Shown piece by piece: positions 62,330-64,000 of a stretch of 64,000 bases of DNA. Positions within the stretch are counted from its first letter, which is position 1. Every line of letters starts with the position of its first letter. Origin of the DNA: Aquanectria penicillioides (lineage: Eukaryota; Ascomycota; Sordariomycetes; Hypocreales; Nectriaceae); contig PYIU01000008.1 of NCBI GenBank assembly GCA_003415625.1, positions 1,054,001-1,118,000 of the forward strand, in the 5' to 3' direction. The position numbers and the translations under genes were made by a program. The notes under the pieces are model-generated. The model ran no database searches and was not told the DNA's origin. It saw only the letters and a program-made list of their open reading frames with translations.

Positions 62330-64000
62330 CGACTAACACCTGGCGGCGTGTGCGCCATCATTACTCTAATCCGAGCGTCTGACAGTCTTGGAACTATTGA
62401 TCTTTAGAAGCTCCTCGCCCGTTTCACCTCACTATAGCGTTTCACCCCGGCGCCGCCTGGCGTTTTGCCGTGGCGCAACGGACATCGGCCTCATACGGAG
62501 TGTAAGCCACCTACAAACAACTTTCGATTCCAAATCGTGGCGTCGCAGCTCTAAAACGATGAGAGCAACACCCATCCTCAGCGCCGGCCCGTCTCGTCTG
62601 GTCCACTCTGGCCTAGCCTGGTCTCGTCTCGATTTGTTTTTGTCTCGTCTCCCGTCGCAGAACGTCGTCGTCGGTTATCTGCGTGCAACGGTGCTGCAAA
62701 CGGACCGATAATTACTTGTCAATCCGGTGAGCAACCTAGATTTTGCAGGTTGCGTTACGAAGAAATTGTGGATGATGGGGCCTTGTTTGACGCCGAACGG
62801 CCGAGTAGCTTCAGGCCTTCCAGAATGACTGGTCACTATGCATTCTATCGCAAGTCAAACAAGCACAGTTTGTGAGACAAGACATTGCAGGAGCGGCTTG
62901 AGGAACAGCGCAACCATTGTCCTCCCAAAAGGTATGCAGTATGCAGTAGTGTACGGCGGCAGTTTGTTGCTATACATTGGGCACTCTCTGGAAGCGCACG
63001 CGTGCCTCCTTGCCGCATTGGTAAAACGTAGTGGCGATGCTCATCATACAGCCTCTAAACATTTGAGGATTCAGGAAACGCACACTCACGTGGGACTCCA
63101 GCCTCCAGCCTCGTGGTTTGTTCGGCGGCAAACACAATTTCTGAGGCCAGATTCCAAATACTCCATTTCAAACGATGTGTCAAAGATGACGACGCGGGAC
63201 TACGTAGGCCAAGCTGATAACGCACATCGATCTCAAACGCAGATCAGATTCGCGGGTCTCAGAACGGCACTGCTGGATGGCAATCATTCGGCACAAAGCG
63301 AAGCCAGTGCCGCGGATCTTGAATCTGGATACAAAGGAACCAACTCCCACTCTCCTGTATTGTACAGTTAGTCCACACTCATGCACGTGTCGAGTTTTGC
63401 GTGGTATCCCATCGTGGGAAAGTGTCCACAAACTACGGCCTTGCACAGATGAGCAGATGCAAGCACTAATTGAAGACCTGCCAACGCGTGGATGCATGTG
63501 TGTTTATATGTATGTGTGTATGTAGTCAGGTGCCTTGGCTTCACCTCCCTTCACCGGTCCTTCCTTCAGCCACAATAGGGGAAATATTGAAATGCGCTCC
63601 AATCACACAACCGACCCCGATGCCAATTTCAAAGCTCAAGATGAACGGTGCGGCCCCACGCGCAACCACAAGTTGAGAAGCGCGGATCCGTCATTAGCGC
63701 GCTTGCGGACGTTGGTGGGAGCATCAGGCTCCACGAGTGTCAGATCCACTCGGCCCAAGGGAGACGCATCGCGGCGACCAGGGACGGACACTAGTAGGAC
63801 TAGAAGGACCAGGAGCTGCCGGAAGACCCATGGAAAACAGAAAAGAGCTGAGGAAGATGTCCAGATGAGCATCCGTTTGCCTGTGGGGAGTGTTGCGCTT
63901 GTGTTGGGGCACATGAAGACTAGCCGCACGATATTATATTTGATGGAAATTCTCAGATAGAGAGTAAAAATGCAGCTCAGCCTGAAGTCAAGTTTCCAAC

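Larger units (their letters stand above)
60911..64000. other. Gene-free end of the window
   Basis: About 3.1 kb with no coding region I can support. It includes the promoter of the membrane-protein gene, AGCACAGCG-type repeats at 61974-62020, and GCGCCT/GCGCCA units at 62293-62329. Open frames at 62838-63371 (+) and 63535-63960 (+) lack motifs and introns. A gene continuing beyond the edge cannot be excluded. Confidence 0.5.

Noticed and set aside
62838..63960. Two frames of 177 and 141 codons near the right edge
   Set aside because: No family motifs, no introns, codon use unlike the window's genes.

Overview
The window looks like a nuclear contig from a filamentous ascomycete, probably a sordariomycete and perhaps Hypocreales. 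The reasons are short introns (mostly 49-150 nt) with GT/AG borders and CTRAC-like branch points, strong C-ending codon bias, long gene-poor stretches rich in simple repeats, and genes typical of Pezizomycotina: the NADPH-oxidase regulator NoxR, NAD-dependent glutamate dehydrogenase, a Tea4/Bud14 polarity protein, a Rictor-type TORC2 subunit and uricase. I see no mobile element, CRISPR array, rRNA gene or convincing tRNA gene.

Layout: tom22 (-, 994-1512); an unrecognised 437-residue protein (-, 2206-3519); about 9.6 kb without a supportable gene that includes the leader of NAD-GDH (+, 13113-16471); about 5 kb without a gene; Tea4/Bud14-like SH3 protein (+, 21526-25403); Mpv17/PMP22-family membrane protein (+, 28360-29694); ESCRT-II Vps22 (-, 30681-31480); Ydj1/Mas5-type Hsp40 (-, 32328-33918); mitochondrial glutamyl-tRNA synthetase (+, 34779-37104); noxR (-, 37718-39575); about 5 kb without a gene; copper chaperone for SOD1 (-, 44809-46052), divergent from mitochondrial ribosomal protein uL13m (+, 46370-46969); uricase (-, 47420-48368); Rictor/Pianissimo (+, 50669-54949); Thi20-type HMP kinase/TENA protein (+, 56544-58842); a single-pass membrane protein (-, 59074-60910); and a gene-free end.

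The genes are mostly unrelated housekeeping functions: mitochondrial import and translation, nitrogen and purine catabolism, polarity, redox, endosomal sorting, TORC2 and thiamine. I see no cluster that reads as a single new system.

The clearest non-obvious signal is at sequence level. Four genes (NAD-GDH, Vps22, uL13m and the Mpv17-family protein) each appear to lack exactly one base inside a C/G homopolymer, and adding one base would rejoin a family-like reading frame. That pattern points to systematic homopolymer under-calling in the assembly rather than four pseudogenes. The Tea4 gene also carries an in-frame TAG. Other points of interest are two candidate GC-AG introns, an N-terminal hydrophobic extension on the SOD copper chaperone, a terminal Hsp40 intron whose retention would remove the CaaX prenylation box, in-frame retainable introns in noxR and thi20, two candidate promoters for NAD-GDH, and charged R-D-x repeats in the Mpv17 tail.
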